Assembly: GCF_001310275.1 (NCBI RefSeq)
Contig: NZ_LGYZ01000129.1
Coordinates: forward strand, 62,001 to 126,000
Length of the DNA: 64,000 nucleotides
Source: Nocardia arizonensis
Lineage (GTDB): Bacteria; Actinomycetota; Actinomycetes; Mycobacteriales; Mycobacteriaceae
Direction: 5' to 3'
This document shows positions 9,599 through 18,831 of this stretch, piece after piece. The notes below the pieces were generated by a model. The model was not told the origin of the DNA and searched no databases. It saw nothing but the letters and a program-made list of their open reading frames with translations. Position numbers and translations under genes: made by a program. How positions within the stretch are numbered: the stretch's first letter is position 1; every line of letters starts with the position of its first letter.

Positions 9599-9616
9599 AC
9601 TGGACGATCGTCCAGT
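9599..9616. promoter_or_regulatory. Perfect 18-bp palindromic operator (TetR-type)
   Basis: ACTGGACGATCGTCCAGT is perfectly self-complementary. It lies 38 bp upstream of the ceramidase start and 59 bp upstream of the TetR start, where a shared operator would be. Length and symmetry suit a TetR dimer; the assignment to the neighbouring TetR is inferred. Confidence 0.75.
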
Positions 9617-9674
9617 CAAACTTTTCCGTGCCGGCGAATTGACTGTGCGCGCCCCGGGCGCTTAACTCGCTGGG

Positions 9675-10310
9675 GTGTCCTCCCGATTGAGCGTCGAAGA
9701 ACGACGGGCCCACCTTATCGAGGCGGCTATCGGCCTAGCCGAGAAAAAGGGTGTCGCAGGCGTGACCACTCGCGATGTGGCTCAGGCAGCAGGGGTCTCG
9801 CTCGGTGTGGTGCATTACTGTTTCGAAAATAAGGACGCGCTGATGACCGAGTTGGTCAAAGCGCTCGCGATGGAATTACGCGATTCCGTCGACGCCAATG
9901 AAACCGTGTGGCAGGCCGCGGGAACTGGAAAAGAAGCGCTTCAAAAATTGGTGCGCGCCGGTCTCGGTCTCATGTGGCTGAACATCGAGGCGACGCCGGA
10001 ACGACAACTGCTCACCTACGAAACCACCACGTACGCATTGCGCGAAGGCGAGCAGACACCCGCGAAACTCGCGATCGCCCGGGAACAGTACACATTCAAC
10101 GATTCCACCGTGGCCGACATACTCGACCACGCCCGCGACGCCACCGGAACCCAATGGGCGGTCCCGGTGCAGACGCTGAGCCGATTCACCCTCAGTGTCA
10201 TCGACGGGATCGTGCTGCGCTGGCTCGTCGACAACGACAGCGACGCAGTCCGCGAACAGCTCGACCTGCTCAGCGAGATGCTCGCGGCGCACTCCTCGGC
10301 CGTCGGCTAG
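9675..10310 (+). CDS. TetR family transcriptional regulator
   Basis: A 211-aa TetR repressor. The N-terminal helix-turn-helix is GVAGVTTRDVAQAAGVSLGVVHYCF (about 26-50), followed by a divergent ligand-binding domain. It is divergent from the exported ceramidase and both flank the palindrome at 9599-9616, so autoregulation with control of the ceramidase is likely. The HTH is close to the BetI/TetR_C_6 type, which often senses small amphipathic or cationic compounds; a sphingoid or lipid-derived ligand would fit the neighbour but is conjecture. The GTG start at 9675 is used. Confidence 0.88.
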   Translation: MSSRLSVEERRAHLIEAAIGLAEKKGVAGVTTRDVAQAAGVSLGVVHYCFENKDALMTELVKALAMELRDSVDANETVWQAAGTGKEALQKLVRAGLGLMWLNIEATPERQLLTYETTTYALREGEQTPAKLAIAREQYTFNDSTVADILDHARDATGTQWAVPVQTLSRFTLSVIDGIVLRWLVDNDSDAVREQLDLLSEMLAAHSSAVG

Positions 10311-10319
10311 ACCCGTCCG

Positions 10320-13205
10320 CTAGAGCGAGGACCCGATCGTCGCAGCCTCGGCGCCGATCGCGGTGCGCGGCACGGCGAGATGAGTGGTCGTGCCCTCGCG
10401 CCACCACGGCACCGTGACCGTCGCGGTCACGGCACCGGACAACCGCACGCGCAACTCCTCGTGCAGCACCAACTCGCCGTCCTGCGGCGGCAGATCGAAC
10501 AGGCGCGTCCAGACGACACCAAGCGGTTCGGTGGACCAGGCGCAACGTCGGCCCTCACCGAGCACCTCGGCCGAGACCGCGTCGGAGACCAGTGGCAGAT
10601 CCAACAGCCGCGCCAGCGCCGGTGCGGTGTCGGCATCGCCGAGCACCACCCGCTCGGGCGGCAGCACGAGACCGAACCACGGCAGGTCGAGGACCATCGC
10701 CTCGGCCGCGTCGACGGCCGCGCCCGACAGCGCGCGGACCCGTTCGGGCAGATCCAGATCGACCGGCTCCAGCCGCTTCTCGGCGACCGCGCTCGCCAGC
10801 ATGCCGTGCACCCGCGAAACCACCTCGGAATCCGGGGTTTTCGATTCGTCGCCGAGGGCGTCGAGCAGCGCCGAGGCCAGATCCGCGGTCATGGTCTGCG
10901 GGTCGACGAATACCGAACGCAGACCGTCCAGGTCGGCGCGACCGAAACCGCTGAAGGTGAATTCCGGTAGCAGACCGGCGAATTCGGTGTCGGCGGGATG
11001 GCGGTACAGGCCGAGTCGGGTGCCGCGCACCCTGGCGTGTCCGCGCAGCCACCACGCGGTGTAGCCGTCGGGGTCGGCCAGCAGACGGCGGGTGGTCGGC
11101 TCGGAGACCAATTGCAGGAGGGCGTCGGGCCAGGCGATCTCGTCCACCAGATCCAGATCGCGCACCGCGACCAATTCCGGCGGGTCCGCGGCCAACCCGT
11201 CCCACCAGGATTCCTCGTCGTCCAGGCCGTGATCCGGACCGGTCGGGTCGATCTCGCTGACCACGCCGAAATCCCAGCCGACCCCGATCGCGCGCAACGC
11301 GGCCACACCGAATTCCTCGACCACCTCGGTCGACACGGTGCCCAGCGGTGCATCGGCGGCCAGCAGCGGATACAGCGGGGCGTCGGGCAGCAGCAGTTCG
11401 TCGGCCGGGCGCATCTCGCCCTCGGTATCGGGCAACTCCAGCTGTCCCAGCCACTGCGGCAACATGCGCGGGTCGGCCGTCGCCGCCAGCCGCAGCACCG
11501 CCTCGGCGATATGCGGATCGTCGGGATGGTCGGTCAATTCGGCGTGCAGACCCGGATCGTTGAGCAGATCCTCCGGGGTCGCCGTGCGCGCCCCCAGGCG
11601 CGACAGCAGCGGATGAACGGCGTACGGGTGCACCAGCCGCGCCCACGGCAGTTCGATCGCGTCGTCGAGTCCGTCGCCGAGTACCACCGTGCGCGGACCG
11701 GTCACCACCCGGCCGTCGGTCAGCGGCACACCGAGCGCACCCAATTCCTCCACCGCCAACGGGTCCGCGGCGAACGGCTCCAGCGCGTCGTAGAGGTCGT
11801 ACCACCAGCGCGGGTCCCGCTCCAGCCCCGCGGTGAGCTCCGCCACTCGCGCCAGACCGAGCCGGTGCACGTCGAGCGCGCCAAATGCCTCGCTGTGCGC
11901 GGGGCGCGACAGTTCCGTAATGACCAGTGGGCCGACCACATCGGCGAGCAATTCGGCCAGATCCGTGTCGAGGCCGATCAATACGCTCGCGCGGGTGGGA
12001 ATGGCCGTCGGGTCGTCATCGTCGGCGACGCGCGGGGTCGCCTCGACATCGAAGTCCGCCGGTTCGTTGGCGGTCGGAGCAGATGTCTCGCCGAAGGGAT
12101 CGGCGGTGGCTGCCCGCGGTTCGGAGTACGGGAGGACCGGTAGCCACGAGTTGGTGCGCAGCTCGCGCAGGATGGCGCCGCGAATGAGGCCGTCCGCTTC
12201 GCCGCGGGGGAAGCCGGGGGTCGGAACGAGGACGAGACGATCGCGGCGTGGCAGAGCACGGGCGAAATCGGCGTAGCCCTCGGCCAATTCGGACAGGCGC
12301 GCACCGGGAAGGGGGCGGCGGCGGTCGGGCTGCATCGGGATGTCGGCGATGAGCAGCGCGGGAAGCGACAGTTCCTCGTCGGATCGGGTGGGGGCGCGCA
12401 GAACGTCCTCGACCGAGGCGACCGGTCTGCCCTGGCGCACCGGCACCAGCCAGCGGGCCCGCGCCGTGCGGAATTGCCACCAGGTGCGGGTGGCCTCACC
12501 CGGACCCGTCACCCGCAACTCCTGCACACCGTGCGGCAGATCGGTGACCGTACTGGCGATCTCGTCGTCACCGATGCGCACGCTGCGCAGGGCCGGAAGT
12601 TCGATCAGCAGGTCGACGGCTTCGGCGCGCATGGACTCGACCAGCGCTCGCGCGTCGATGTCCTCGCGCAGCCGCACCACCACCTCGGTGTCGGCCCCCG
12701 GAGCAGGCCGCTGTGCCACCGGCCAGGCCAGACGCAGGACCGGCGGCTCGAATCGGGCCTCGGCGGACCCGTCGTCGCTCACGGACGTGGCCGGGACGCG
12801 AACGGCGTTGTCGTGCAGCGCGGCACGGGTGCGCGCACGGGAGAAGTGCAGGGAACCGGTGGTCGACCGGATCTCGACATCGTCGCTGACCGAAAGCACC
12901 GCGGTGAATCCCACGCCGAAGCGCCCGACGGTGACAGCGGGATCGACCTTGTCCGAGGCGCGCAGCGCCGTCAGCGCGTGCACGCCCTCGACACCGAGCG
13001 GCACACCGGTATTGGCGATACGCAGCACGCGACCGTCGAGTCGCACCGTGAGCCTGCCCGGCACACCCGCCTCGGCGGCGGCGTCGGCGGCATTCTGGGC
13101 GAGTTCGGTCAGCAGCCGGTCGCGATATCCCGCGCGCACCAGATCCGCTTCGGTGGCCGCGTCCTCGCGCAACCTGGTCGGCGAATCACGCCAGGCCACG
13201 AGCAC
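10320..13205 (-). CDS. Sacsin N-terminal ATPase-like (GHKL) protein
   Basis: A large (961 aa) cytosolic protein with an Hsp90/sacsin-like GHKL ATPase domain at the N-terminus. The Mg/ATP motif is LTELAQNAADAAAEAG and the ATP-lid motif is GRFGVGFTAVLSVSD. The remaining 700 residues are acidic with no domain I can name. The likely role is ATP-dependent chaperone-like, inferred from the fold only. The first standard start is the GTG at 13205, but in-frame coding continues upstream to a CTG at 13250 that overlaps the stop of the DUF3027 gene (CTGA) and would give the N-terminus (M)TVEDPFDTAALRAAVLVAW, which looks more complete. Confidence 0.85.
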   Translation of the reverse strand: MLVAWRDSPTRLREDAATEADLVRAGYRDRLLTELAQNAADAAAEAGVPGRLTVRLDGRVLRIANTGVPLGVEGVHALTALRASDKVDPAVTVGRFGVGFTAVLSVSDDVEIRSTTGSLHFSRARTRAALHDNAVRVPATSVSDDGSAEARFEPPVLRLAWPVAQRPAPGADTEVVVRLREDIDARALVESMRAEAVDLLIELPALRSVRIGDDEIASTVTDLPHGVQELRVTGPGEATRTWWQFRTARARWLVPVRQGRPVASVEDVLRAPTRSDEELSLPALLIADIPMQPDRRRPLPGARLSELAEGYADFARALPRRDRLVLVPTPGFPRGEADGLIRGAILRELRTNSWLPVLPYSEPRAATADPFGETSAPTANEPADFDVEATPRVADDDDPTAIPTRASVLIGLDTDLAELLADVVGPLVITELSRPAHSEAFGALDVHRLGLARVAELTAGLERDPRWWYDLYDALEPFAADPLAVEELGALGVPLTDGRVVTGPRTVVLGDGLDDAIELPWARLVHPYAVHPLLSRLGARTATPEDLLNDPGLHAELTDHPDDPHIAEAVLRLAATADPRMLPQWLGQLELPDTEGEMRPADELLLPDAPLYPLLAADAPLGTVSTEVVEEFGVAALRAIGVGWDFGVVSEIDPTGPDHGLDDEESWWDGLAADPPELVAVRDLDLVDEIAWPDALLQLVSEPTTRRLLADPDGYTAWWLRGHARVRGTRLGLYRHPADTEFAGLLPEFTFSGFGRADLDGLRSVFVDPQTMTADLASALLDALGDESKTPDSEVVSRVHGMLASAVAEKRLEPVDLDLPERVRALSGAAVDAAEAMVLDLPWFGLVLPPERVVLGDADTAPALARLLDLPLVSDAVSAEVLGEGRRCAWSTEPLGVVWTRLFDLPPQDGELVLHEELRVRLSGAVTATVTVPWWREGTTTHLAVPRTAIGAEAATIGSSL

Positions 13206-13246
13206 GGCGGCGCGCAGAGCCGCCGTGTCGAACGGATCCTCGACAG

Positions 13247-14785
13247 TCAGTTCCGCGGCGATGACCAGAACTCCGAGCCCGTCGCGGAACCATCCGCGAC
13301 CTCATCGCCATCGGCCCGCGCCCGCGCGGCATCCGAAGCGCCGACGACGCGCCCGACCTCGAGCGCCGAATCCGCCACCGACCGCTCGATCCCCTCGATC
13401 TCCTCGGCACTCGCACCGATCTCGATCACCTCGCCACCGGCCGCGACCTCGGGCACGTCCACCGCCACGGGCGCGGCGCCCGCGCCCGCCAAGTTGTCGA
13501 CCGAATCATCGAACTCGGCCCGCACAGCGGCATCGGCGTCGCTATCGCCGCCATCCGCGAGGTCATCGACAAGGGCAGGCGCCGCACCGCTGTCCATACT
13601 CATGGCAACCTGACCCACCGGCGCATTCGCATCGCTCGGAGCCTGATCGGCACTTTCTCCGGATATGGACCCAGCGTCCGCCTCGGTCACCGCGTCCACC
13701 TCGGCCACCGCGTCCACCTCGGCCACCGCGTTCGTCTCGCTGGCCGCGTCAGTCTCGGTCGCCGCGTCAGTCTCGGTCGCCGGGTCAGTCTCGGTCGCCG
13801 CGTCCACCTCGGCCACCGCGTCCGCCTCGGCTGCCGCGTTCGTCTCGGTCGCCGGGTTCGCCTCGGTGGCCGCGTCAGTCTCGATCGCCGCGTCAGTCTC
13901 GGCTGCCGCGTTCGCCTCGGTCGCCGCGTCCGCCTCGCTCGCCGCGTCCGGGGCACCGCCCGTATCGCCCACTTGGACGGCAACCTCACCGGATCCGGTG
14001 GGAGCCGCTTCCTCGGGCACGGCTTCGACCGCCTGCGGTTCTTCGTGCGAATACACGTCGTACGCCGCGTCGTCGTATGCCTGGAACAGGGGGGAACCGC
14101 CGCCGGTGGGGGCGACCACGTCGGAGTGGGCGCCGCAGCCGTATTCGGTGTGGACGACCTTTCCGTCGGCGCCCATGACATTGCCGCAGACGCCGAAGGC
14201 GGCGCGTAAGGCGCCTGCCAGAGGCAGGTAGAAACCGCAGTGGCCGCAGGTGCCGGGGGCGGCCTTGGCCATCTCGGTATCCGGGCCATGTTCGGCGTAC
14301 CAGCGCTGCGCGGCCTCCTCGCGACCTTCCATGGACATGACCCTGGGGCGGCCGAGGCCGATCTCCAGCGCGACCTCGTCGACGGCGGGATCGCCGCACG
14401 CCATGTATCCGGGCACCAGGCGCGGATCGTCGGCGGGTGCGGCCAGCAGGTCGCCGGGGGCGAGGTCGCCGGGACGGACGCGCTGGTCCCACGGCACGAA
14501 ATCCGGCGCGACGAGCGCGTCGGGACCCGGCAGCAACGCCGACTCGCTGACCGTCGCGTGGTCGGCGCCGGGGGGCGCCGCCACCACGACCGCCCACTGC
14601 CAGCCGCGATAGCCGCGCAGTGTCGCCTCGAAGCGGTGCGTCGCGGCACTGTCGTCCTCGGCGCTCACCCCCAGGTGCGCCCCGACCGCCGCGGGCTCCA
14701 ACTCGAGGAGCGCACGGCGGGCGACATCCACGGCATCGGCCAGGATTGGCCGGACACCGGGCTCCGAAACTGATACTGCGCTCAC
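13247..14785 (-). CDS. DUF3027 protein with acidic repeat tail
   Basis: A 512-aa protein. The first 260 residues match DUF3027, a conserved actinobacterial family of unknown function, and contain probable zinc ligands in CGHCGFYLPLAG and downstream cysteines in FGVCGNVMG and YGCGAHSD. Residues from about 280 to 370 are 15 tandem hexapeptides of the type DAATET/NAAAEA, encoded by an 18-bp minisatellite, and the rest is an acidic low-complexity tail. It overlaps the start of the sacsin-like gene, so the two are probably translated together. It is divergent from the glutamine cyclotransferase gene with only 17 bp between them. Confidence 0.88.
   Translation of the reverse strand: MSAVSVSEPGVRPILADAVDVARRALLELEPAAVGAHLGVSAEDDSAATHRFEATLRGYRGWQWAVVVAAPPGADHATVSESALLPGPDALVAPDFVPWDQRVRPGDLAPGDLLAAPADDPRLVPGYMACGDPAVDEVALEIGLGRPRVMSMEGREEAAQRWYAEHGPDTEMAKAAPGTCGHCGFYLPLAGALRAAFGVCGNVMGADGKVVHTEYGCGAHSDVVAPTGGGSPLFQAYDDAAYDVYSHEEPQAVEAVPEEAAPTGSGEVAVQVGDTGGAPDAASEADAATEANAAAETDAAIETDAATEANPATETNAAAEADAVAEVDAATETDPATETDAATETDAASETNAVAEVDAVAEVDAVTEADAGSISGESADQAPSDANAPVGQVAMSMDSGAAPALVDDLADGGDSDADAAVRAEFDDSVDNLAGAGAAPVAVDVPEVAAGGEVIEIGASAEEIEGIERSVADSALEVGRVVGASDAARARADGDEVADGSATGSEFWSSPRN
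13679..13948 (-). repeat. 18-bp coding minisatellite, 15 units
   Basis: Fifteen imperfect 18-bp tandem units inside the DUF3027 gene, e.g. cgcctcggtcaccgcgtc at 13679-13696 and cgcctcgctcgccgcgtc at 13931-13948. Each encodes a hexapeptide of the form (D/N)-(A/P)-(A/V)-x-E-(T/A/V). Unit length is a multiple of three, so copy-number change would keep frame. Confidence 0.92.
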
Positions 14786-14802
14786 GGCCTACATTTTGCC
14801 GT

Positions 14803-15576
14803 ATGGGACGCAATCGGCGTTCGTTGGCCGTCACACTCCTGGTCTGCGCGCTCGCGACAGGCGGATGCGGTGGCGCCGACGAGGAGCCCGCGCGGCTGCG
14901 CATCGAGATAGTCGGCACCCGGCCGCACGACCCGACCGCCTTCACCCAGGGCCTCGATATCGGCGGCGCGGTGCGGTACGAGGGCACCGGTATGACCGGC
15001 GCGTCGGGCGTGCGCGCCTACGACCTGGACTCCGGCGTCGAACTCGTTCGGGCCGACCTGCCGCGACCCTATTTCGGCGAGGGCGTCGCGCTGGCGGGCG
15101 CGACACTGTGGCAGATCACCTGGAAGGACGGCGTGGCCTTCGCCCGCGACCCGGTGACGCTCGAGGTCCGCGACCGGGTGGACTACCGGGGCGAGGGCTG
15201 GGGACTGTGCGCGCGGTCCGGCCGACTGGTCATGAGCGACGGCACCGACACGCTCACCTTCCGCGATCCGGTCACCTTCGCCGCGACGGGAACCGTCCGG
15301 CTGCGAGACCGACGTGACGCGCACCTCAACGAACTCGATTGCGCACCCGACGGTTCGGTATACGCCAACGACTACCCCACCGACCGCATCCTGCGCATCG
15401 ACCCGGACAGCGGAGCGGTGCTCGGGGTCGTCGACGCGGGCGGTCTGCTCACCGCGACCGAGCGGGCGCGCACCGATGTGCTCAACGGCATCGCCCATCT
15501 GCCCGGCACCGACCGATTCCTGGTCACCGGCAAGTACTGGCCGACCATCTTCGAGGTGCGATTCGTGCCCGCCTGA
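14803..15576 (+). CDS. Glutaminyl-peptide cyclotransferase-type lipoprotein
   Basis: A 257-aa lipoprotein of the glutamine cyclotransferase family, a five-bladed beta-propeller that forms pyroglutamate from N-terminal glutamine. The signal peptide ends in a lipobox LATGGC (Cys about 24). Family motifs include the start PHDPTAFTQGLD, GEGVALAGATLWQITWKDG, EGWGLCARSGRLVMSDG, and LNELDCAPDGSVYANDYPTDRI. The ATG at 14803 is chosen because it gives the signal peptide directly. It is divergent from DUF3027 across 17 bp. Confidence 0.9.
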   Translation: MGRNRRSLAVTLLVCALATGGCGGADEEPARLRIEIVGTRPHDPTAFTQGLDIGGAVRYEGTGMTGASGVRAYDLDSGVELVRADLPRPYFGEGVALAGATLWQITWKDGVAFARDPVTLEVRDRVDYRGEGWGLCARSGRLVMSDGTDTLTFRDPVTFAATGTVRLRDRRDAHLNELDCAPDGSVYANDYPTDRILRIDPDSGAVLGVVDAGGLLTATERARTDVLNGIAHLPGTDRFLVTGKYWPTIFEVRFVPA

Positions 15577-15717
15577 GCCGGGTGCGCTCGATCGTGTTGG
15601 CGCACAAGACCGCAGCCATAGCACGCGCCGACCACGGCCGACGCTGAGTGCGAGTTTCCCGACACTCGACGCGACGGGCTCGAGCCCGCCGACGCCGGAT
15701 GGTCCAGAATTGTCGTT

Positions 15718-17529
15718 GTGACTACTCCCCGCGAACCCTCCGGTACCGCCCGTGGTCCGCGAGACCCGCGGGACCCGCGGGGCGGCGAGGAGCCCCCGAT
15801 CACGCGCCACCCGGGTTTCGACCGGTATCCGCCACCCGATACACCGTCGCGGCGTCGGCCGCTGCCGCCCCTCGACCCCGAGCGCAACCGGCATCGCAGC
15901 CCGCCGCCCCGGCACGTGTTCCCCGGCAAGCCGGAACCCGCGCGTCCGGACAGACCCGATTCCACCGCGCCGCTGCCCACCGAACCGGAGCCGCGGATCG
16001 AAGAGGATCTCGCGCGCAGGCGCGTCCCGCGCAAGCTGACGGTCACCCGGGTGGCCGCCATGCGCGGGCGTGAGCTCACCGAGAAGGGTTTCGCGACCTT
16101 CCAGCGCGCCGCCAAGGCCAATGGCGCCGACAAATCCGGTCTCACCGCGCTGACCTACGCGACGATGGCGAACTTCGCCCTCGACGCCGCCATCGCGGTG
16201 GCCTTGGCCAACACCTTGTTCTTCGCCTCCGCTACCGCCGAGAGCAAATCGAAGGTCGCGCTGTATCTGCTGATCACGATCGCGCCGTTCGCGGTGATCG
16301 CCCCGGTGATCGGCCCGCTGCTCGACCGTTTGCAGCGCGGGCGCCGACTCGCACTGGCCACCTCGTACGCGGTGCGCGCGGTGGTGGCGGTGGTGCTCAT
16401 CTTCCAGCTCGACTCGTGGGCGCTGTATCCGCTCGCCTTGTGCATGATGGTCGGCAGCAAATCGTTCGCGGTGCTCAAGAGCGCGGTGACGCCCCGGGTG
16501 CTGCCACCCGAGATAGACCTGGTGCGGACCAATTCCCGCCTGACGGTGTTCGGCCTGGTCGGCGGCACTATCGGCGCGGGCGCGCTGGCCGCGTTGGCCG
16601 CCGCGATCGCCGGGTCGACGGGTGCGCTGGTGTTCGCCACCGCCATCGCCGTGACAGGGGCCTACCTGAGCCTGCGGATTCCGCGCTGGGTCGAGGTCAC
16701 CGAGGGCGAGGTCCCGGCCACACTCAGTTATCACGGCGACGACGCGACCACCGAGATCATGCGCTCGGGTGGCGAGTCCGCGGTGCCACCGCGCAGGCGC
16801 AGGCAGCCGCTGGGACGCGCGGTCGTGACCGGCCTGTGGGGTAACAGCGCCATTCGCGTGCTGACCGGATTCCTCACCTTCTACGTGGCCTTCGTGGCCA
16901 AGGCCACCGGCGAGGCGGGCTGGGCGCAGGCCGCGATGCTCGGCGTGGTCGGCGCGTCGGCGGCGATCGGCAATTTCGCCGGCAATGCCACCGGCGCGCG
17001 CCTGCAACTCGGCAGGCCGCAGTTGATCGTGCTCGGCTGTACCACGGCGTGCACCCTTGTCGCGCTGTTCGCGGTGTTCACCGACAATCTGCTCGGCGCG
17101 GCGGCGGCCACGCTGGTAGCGGCGGGAGCGAGCGCGCTGGCGAAGGTCTCGCTGGACGCCTCGATCCAGGACGATCTGCCACCGGAGTCCATCGCCTCGG
17201 GTTTCGGCCGCTCCGAGACCGTCCTCCAGCTGAGCTGGGTGGTCGGCGGCGCGGCTGGCGTACTGCTGCCCACCGAGTACTGGAAGGGTTTCGCGGTGAT
17301 CACCGCACTGCTCACCCTCGGTCTCGTGCAGACCTTCGTCAGCTATCGCGGCCATTCCCTGCTGCCCGGTCTCGGCGGACACCGACCGCTGCACGCCGAG
17401 CAGGAAGTGCCGACCGTCGAGCGGACCGGGCCGGGCGCCGAGACCGATCCGAAAGGGTCGAGCGGCACGGCGCGCCGAACCGAGACATCACGTATCCAAC
17501 GAGGGACGGGAGATCCCATCTGTGAGTGA
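15718..17529 (+). CDS. MFS-type transporter with long cytosolic N-terminus
   Basis: A 603-aa membrane transporter of the major facilitator type, equivalent to Rv0876c by type and position. About 140 proline/arginine-rich cytosolic residues precede the first helix (LTALTYATMANFALDAAIAVALANTLFFASA). Roughly 12 hydrophobic segments follow, with a basic central loop VPPRRRRQPLGRAVVTG, and a charged C-terminal tail. Substrate is unknown. It is followed 33 bp downstream by DUF2771, as in mycobacteria. Confidence 0.85.
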   Translation: MTTPREPSGTARGPRDPRDPRGGEEPPITRHPGFDRYPPPDTPSRRRPLPPLDPERNRHRSPPPRHVFPGKPEPARPDRPDSTAPLPTEPEPRIEEDLARRRVPRKLTVTRVAAMRGRELTEKGFATFQRAAKANGADKSGLTALTYATMANFALDAAIAVALANTLFFASATAESKSKVALYLLITIAPFAVIAPVIGPLLDRLQRGRRLALATSYAVRAVVAVVLIFQLDSWALYPLALCMMVGSKSFAVLKSAVTPRVLPPEIDLVRTNSRLTVFGLVGGTIGAGALAALAAAIAGSTGALVFATAIAVTGAYLSLRIPRWVEVTEGEVPATLSYHGDDATTEIMRSGGESAVPPRRRRQPLGRAVVTGLWGNSAIRVLTGFLTFYVAFVAKATGEAGWAQAAMLGVVGASAAIGNFAGNATGARLQLGRPQLIVLGCTTACTLVALFAVFTDNLLGAAAATLVAAGASALAKVSLDASIQDDLPPESIASGFGRSETVLQLSWVVGGAAGVLLPTEYWKGFAVITALLTLGLVQTFVSYRGHSLLPGLGGHRPLHAEQEVPTVERTGPGAETDPKGSSGTARRTETSRIQRGTGDPICE

Positions 17530-17562
17530 GCGCAGCCAGTCGAGTGCCCGTGAGGCGCGGTC

Positions 17563-18150
17563 GTGACCAAACCGGGGACCCGCACGATTCTCGTCCTGGT
17601 GGCGGTGGCACTAATTGTGGTCGCCGCCGCGGTGGCCGGTGTGGTCGCGGTGGCGGTCCGTAACGCGCCGCAGCGCGCGCCGGAGCTCACCGCCTACGCG
17701 CACGGCCGCACCGTCGACGTGGCGCCGTTCGCCTATTGCGCGGTGAACATGCGCGACTGCGCGGTGCTGCCCGCGTCGGCCGCCGATGCCGCGGACACCG
17801 TATTCGAGCAGTTGCCCTGCGCACCCGACGCGCCGGAGTGTCAACGGGGCCGGACGGTGGACCTGGCCGTGCCGCCGGGATATCCGCTGCAACTGTCACT
17901 GCCCAAGCGAGTGGCGGACGCGCCGTGGATCGCCCGGGTGGTGTATGTCACCGAGAAGGGTGATCGGGTGGACGAGGTCATCAGCCGCAACGATTATCCC
18001 GAGGGCTCCTACGCGGTGACCATCGATTCGCGTCCGGTGCCGGAGCTGCGCCTGGTCGGTGTGGAACTCCAGCTGCCGATCCTGGCGCGCGATCAGACCG
18101 GCCGCGAGATCTACGTCCCGCATGCGGCCTGGTCGATCAGCACGGTCTGA
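17563..18150 (+). CDS. DUF2771 membrane-anchored protein
   Basis: A 195-aa protein with one N-terminal membrane anchor (ILVLVAVALIVVAAAVAGVVAVAV, about 10-32) and an exported domain with four cysteines (FAYCAVNMRDCAVLP, LPCAPDAPECQ) likely to form disulfides. It matches DUF2771, the Rv0875c family. GTG start at 17563. Its steady linkage to the upstream MFS gene suggests a shared envelope function, not established. Confidence 0.83.
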   Translation: MTKPGTRTILVLVAVALIVVAAAVAGVVAVAVRNAPQRAPELTAYAHGRTVDVAPFAYCAVNMRDCAVLPASAADAADTVFEQLPCAPDAPECQRGRTVDLAVPPGYPLQLSLPKRVADAPWIARVVYVTEKGDRVDEVISRNDYPEGSYAVTIDSRPVPELRLVGVELQLPILARDQTGREIYVPHAAWSISTV

Positions 18151-18192
18151 TCATCCGATGGCGGCACGCTCACCGCGCGCCGCCTCGGATGA

Positions 18193-18642
18193 TCACTGGT
18201 CGAGTTCGCGGGCGACGGCGCGCACGACCTCGGAAATGCGCTGCGCGAGCTTGCGATCGGGGTATTTGCCGCGGCGCAGGTCCGGCTGCACCTTGGTCTC
18301 GAGCAGGGTGATCATGTCCTCGACGAGGCCGTGCAGTTCGTCGGGGGTCTTGCGCGGCTGGTTGGGCTCCTTGCGGCCACGGTCGCCACGGTCGCCACGA
18401 TCGCGGTCCTGACCGGAACGCACCGACGGCGGCGCCTCGAGCAGTTTCAGGCTCAGCGCCTGCGGCCCGCGCCGACCCGCGGCCATCCCGAATTCGACGC
18501 GCTGTCCGGGCTTGAGTCCCTCGACACCTTCGGGCAGCGCTGACGAACGGACATAGACATCCTCCCCCTCATCCTGGGAAAGGAAGCCGAAGCCCTTTTC
18601 GACGTCGTACCACTTCACCCTGCCGGTCGGCACTGCGCTCAC
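18193..18642 (-). CDS. Cold-shock domain protein with C-terminal extension
   Basis: A 149-aa nucleic-acid-binding protein. The cold-shock domain (about 1-68) begins VPTGRVKWYDVEKGFGFLSQDEGEDVYVRSS, with RNP1 as KGFGF and RNP2 as VYVRSS. An extension carries a basic RDRGDRGDRGRK linker and a helical domain ending AQRISEVVRAVARELDQ. This architecture matches CspB/Rv0871. The GTG at 18642 is preferred because the domain starts just after it; longer upstream frames add 27 unlikely residues. It is likely an RNA chaperone. Confidence 0.9.
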   Translation of the reverse strand: MSAVPTGRVKWYDVEKGFGFLSQDEGEDVYVRSSALPEGVEGLKPGQRVEFGMAAGRRGPQALSLKLLEAPPSVRSGQDRDRGDRGDRGRKEPNQPRKTPDELHGLVEDMITLLETKVQPDLRRGKYPDRKLAQRISEVVRAVARELDQ

Positions 18643-18831
18643 CCGTTCATCATCGACACCCGCGCCCCATCGGCCCGAGTACATCCACCTGTTCGATCGT
18701 CGCGGCACCAAACCGCCGCGCACGTTCTGTCAGCTTCGTAAAGAACGCGCCCCACAAACCTGTAGGGCGCGATTCGAACCGAGTCTACCCCGGTGGCGAT
18801 TGCCGAAGCACATCAGTTTTACGGTCTTGGG

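Noticed and set aside
18746..18771. 7-bp stem CGCGCCC/GGGCGCG upstream of the cold-shock gene
   Set aside because: Weak stem with 12-nt loop; could be cold-shock 5' UTR structure but nothing distinguishes it from chance in GC-rich DNA.
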